From the NCBI GenBank assembly GCA_023258935.1, contig JAHFRG010000011.1, positions 8,558 to 23,256 of the forward strand: DNA of 14,699 nucleotides, in the 5' to 3' direction. How positions within the stretch are numbered: the stretch's first letter is position 1; the number at the start of each line of letters is the position of its first letter. The notes under the pieces are model-generated. The model was given only the letters and a program-made list of their open reading frames with translations. It made no database searches and was not told the DNA's origin. The translations under genes and the position numbers were made by a program. Below, piece after piece: positions 12,425-14,699 of the stretch. This DNA comes from Betaproteobacteria bacterium. Its GTDB lineage: Bacteria > Pseudomonadota > Gammaproteobacteria > Burkholderiales > JAHFRG01.

Positions 12425-14526
12425 GCGGCAAGCTTGGAAATGTCGGCGACACGGTTCATCAGCATGTTCAACCTGTGTAATAGGGCCAAGCGGTTGGCTC
12501 GGAGCTGCATATCCTCGGTGTTCACCAAAACGTCGTCGAAGAACTTGTCGACAATCCCGCGTATACCGGCGAGTATCTTGAGTGCCTCAGTGTAATCACA
12601 CCGAAGTATATTCGATTCAATTTGTGGCTCGATTTTCTTCACCGATTCGTAGAGAGCTTGTTCAGCGGGCTCCTTCAAAAGCGCCTCATCAAGCCTGCCG
12701 GTTGCCGCATCCGATTTCTTCAGAATATTCCGGATTCGCTTATTCGCTGAGGCAAGGCTCTCAGCTTCAGGGAGCGTGCGGAATGTTTGCACGGCCTGAA
12801 CGCGGGCATTGACTTCCGCGAGATTCGGTCTTTGGCTGATCACGGCCTCTACTGCATCCTTGGGAAATCCTGCTGCCAGATAATTCCAGTAGCGCTCAAG
12901 AATAAAGTCATGCACCTGGTCGACCACCGTGAGTTTAAGCACACCCGTGGGAAACAATGTTGATGCATACATCAGAAAATCCCGCACATCAGGAAACTCC
13001 CTGCCTACAATCTGGCGCGCGGCACCCATCAGCTCAAACGTGCTGATGAGTCCCAATGCGGCACGGCGCAACCCAAAGGGATCTTTTTCGCCGGTCGGCG
13101 TTTCTCCGATGCCGAAAAACCCGACCAGCGCATCGATTCGGTCAGCAAGATAGAGACAGGCGCTCAACAGCGACTCGGGTGTAACACCTGAGTCCTTTTC
13201 GAAACGAAGTTTGTATTGGTCAGCGAGGGCGCACACGACTGCGCTGTTTTCGTGATCATCATCGGCATAATAGGCACCCATAACGCCTTGCAGCTCCGGA
13301 AACTCGCCCACCATTCCGGTAAGGAGATCGGCCTTTGAAAGCCAGGCCGCGCGCTTCGCAAGCTCCACATCCGCTCCAATACCACGGGCGATCCTGCCGG
13401 CCAGTTCCTGAACGCGCATTACGCGATCGAGTTGACTGCCGAGCTTGTGGTGGTACACGACCTGGGCCAATCGAGGAACGCGTGCTTGCAAGTACTCCTT
13501 GTGGTCCTGGTCGTAGAAGAATTTCGCATCGGCAAGCCGCGCGCGCAGTACGCGCTCGTTTCCACGGATTATATTGGCGGGGTTGGAAGTCCGCATGTTG
13601 CTGACCAGGAGAAAACGCGGAAGCAATTTCCCGTTTGCGTCGGAAAGCGGGAAATAGCGCTGGTGCTTTTGCATCGACACGATCAGGCATTCCTGCGGCA
13701 ACCCGAGGAACTCGGGACTGAAACTGCCTGAATAGACCACCGGATATTCCACCAGCGCGGTGACTTCGTCGAGCAGCACGTCGTCCCAAACAATTTTCGC
13801 TCCGGCTGCTTTCTTCTCAAGCTCGGCGCGAATGAGCTCTTTGCGCTTGCTGAAAGAAACGATTACCGAACTCTTTTTTTCAAGCACCGCTTCATATTGG
13901 TCTGCACCGGGGATTGCGATCTTGCCGCTGCTCAGGAAACGGTGTCCCAGCGTGTAATTACGGCTTTCAAGGCCCCATATTTTGCCTGGAATGACGTGCT
14001 TGCCGTGCATCATCACCAGCCCGTGAACAGGACGCGCGAACTGGGCCTCGCTATTGCCCCAACGCATCAGCTTCTGAACGGGTAGCACTTTTAACGCCTC
14101 TTCAACCTTTTGGGCGAGAACATCGTCCAGCACCGCACCGGCGCTCGTGTAACTTGCGAGCCACTTGTCTCCATCCGACGTCGGAATCTTCTTCAACGAC
14201 TCGACGGGAACCCCCCACTTCTTCGCAAACCCCTTGGCCATGTCCGCGCCGGCGCTTACCAATGGACCAGCTTTGTCGTTGTGTACGTCAGTTGCCTTTT
14301 CGAGCACACCTTGAATCAATACCGCAAGACGTCTTGGCGTCGCGAAGCAGTGTGGGTTAGCCACATATGGACGAGGTAACAGGCTAACCCCTTCTAGGCC
14401 CGCGGCAAGCGCATCACGAAACCTCTCGGCTAATCGTTGCAGCGACATCGGCGGCAACTCTTCGGTGAGGAGCTCGACGAGAAGACTCTGCGCCTCGGAG
14501 ATTTTGGCAGACTTCTTTTTCAGCAT
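12421..14526 (-). CDS. glyS: glycyl-tRNA synthetase beta subunit
   Basis: A 701-residue beta subunit of the bacterial alpha2-beta2 glycyl-tRNA synthetase, which charges tRNA-Gly. The N-terminus LLVELLTEELPP (15-26) is diagnostic, followed by ANPHCFATPRRLAVLI, LMRWGNSEAQFARPVHGLVM and EYPVVYSGSFSPEFLGLP. An HD-like region (about 375-425, LSKADLLTGMVGEFPELQGV) and the DPFGLRRAALGLI stretch come next. The last hundred residues, helical and ending DDVLVNTEDMQLRANRLALL plus LHRLN, form the DALR-type anticodon-binding domain. The ATG is at 14524-14526, three bases after the glyQ stop; the stop overlaps the gmhB start by four bases. Length is normal and no frameshift is seen. Confidence 0.96.
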   Translation of the reverse strand: MLKKKSAKISEAQSLLVELLTEELPPMSLQRLAERFRDALAAGLEGVSLLPRPYVANPHCFATPRRLAVLIQGVLEKATDVHNDKAGPLVSAGADMAKGFAKKWGVPVESLKKIPTSDGDKWLASYTSAGAVLDDVLAQKVEEALKVLPVQKLMRWGNSEAQFARPVHGLVMMHGKHVIPGKIWGLESRNYTLGHRFLSSGKIAIPGADQYEAVLEKKSSVIVSFSKRKELIRAELEKKAAGAKIVWDDVLLDEVTALVEYPVVYSGSFSPEFLGLPQECLIVSMQKHQRYFPLSDANGKLLPRFLLVSNMRTSNPANIIRGNERVLRARLADAKFFYDQDHKEYLQARVPRLAQVVYHHKLGSQLDRVMRVQELAGRIARGIGADVELAKRAAWLSKADLLTGMVGEFPELQGVMGAYYADDDHENSAVVCALADQYKLRFEKDSGVTPESLLSACLYLADRIDALVGFFGIGETPTGEKDPFGLRRAALGLISTFELMGAARQIVGREFPDVRDFLMYASTLFPTGVLKLTVVDQVHDFILERYWNYLAAGFPKDAVEAVISQRPNLAEVNARVQAVQTFRTLPEAESLASANKRIRNILKKSDAATGRLDEALLKEPAEQALYESVKKIEPQIESNILRCDYTEALKILAGIRGIVDKFFDDVLVNTEDMQLRANRLALLHRLNMLMNRVADISKLAA

Positions 14527-14529
14527 CGT

Positions 14530-14699
14530 TCAGGCCCGGGCTTTCTTTTTCTTTCCCTGCTGCTTCAACATCGGGAAGCCGAGCTTCTCGCGCGAATCGT
14601 AATAGGCTTGGGCTATCAGGCACGACAGCGCGCGCACCCGGGCGATGTAAGCCGCGCGCTCGGTGACCGAAATCGCGCCGCGTGCATCCAGCAGATTGA
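14530..14699 (-). CDS. glyQ: glycyl-tRNA synthetase alpha subunit, partial (C-terminus only)
   Basis: Only the last 56 codons are in the window; the start is beyond the right edge. The translation NLLDARGAISVTERAAYIAR, then VRALSCLIAQAYYDSREKLG and FPMLKQQGKKKKARA, matches the conserved C-terminus of GlyQ, the catalytic subunit that activates glycine. A basic KKKKARA tail extends slightly past the usual end. The stop TGA at 14530-14532 is three bases from the glyS ATG, the normal glyQS arrangement. Confidence 0.93.
   Translation of the reverse strand, partial: NLLDARGAISVTERAAYIARVRALSCLIAQAYYDSREKLGFPMLKQQGKKKKARA

Noticed and set aside
11786..12595. 269-codon open frame on the plus strand
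   Set aside because: Lies across gmhB and the glyS end in antisense; both minus-strand genes have clear motifs.

Overview
The window looks like ordinary chromosome from a betaproteobacterium, most likely Nitrosomonadales or a near relative. This is an inference from protein style (LptM-LysA pair, split GlyQ/GlyS, PlsC with an HQSAWE motif, RNase II-like protein, DUF1134 protein), moderately GC-rich coding sequence and gene order; no rRNA or species marker is present. No tRNA, CRISPR array, transposase or phage gene was seen.

Layout. Positions 1-1994 (minus strand) hold a short operon read from right to left: VanZ-like membrane protein, thioredoxin-like [2Fe-2S] ferredoxin, and an alpha/beta hydrolase cut by the window edge. 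Positions 2160-8845 (plus strand) hold an exported DUF1134/EipA-type protein, mpl (murein peptide recycling ligase), an RNase II/R-family exoribonuclease, a TonB-family protein, aroE (shikimate dehydrogenase) and mtgA (monofunctional transglycosylase). Positions 9003-14699 are on the minus strand. Read in transcription order they are glyQ (partial), glyS, gmhB, plsC, lptM, lysA, then an AT-rich stretch with a very small transcription unit, then a 56-codon basic protein gene.

Functional theme. Apart from the housekeeping genes (glyQS, aroE, the RNase) most products act on the cell envelope: peptidoglycan synthesis or recycling (Mpl, MtgA, and LysA at the branch between diaminopimelate and lysine), lipopolysaccharide (GmhB heptose synthesis, LptM maturation of the LptD translocon), phospholipid (PlsC), envelope integrity (EipA-like) and outer-membrane energy coupling (TonB-like).

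The part most worth a second look is 9230-9540 on the minus strand. It holds a sigma70-like promoter, a leader that can fold into a long interrupted hairpin starting almost exactly at the predicted transcript start, a strong ribosome binding site, a 15-codon ORF with nine lysine codons, and two consecutive intrinsic terminators. The leader contains a short segment that can pair either with the ribosome binding site or with an upstream copy of the same pentamer, and the terminators have an alternative pairing. It lies directly after lysA, where dapF is common in relatives, and before a lysine-rich small protein gene. This could be a free-standing tiny gene or a lysine-responsive attenuator; the sequence alone does not decide.
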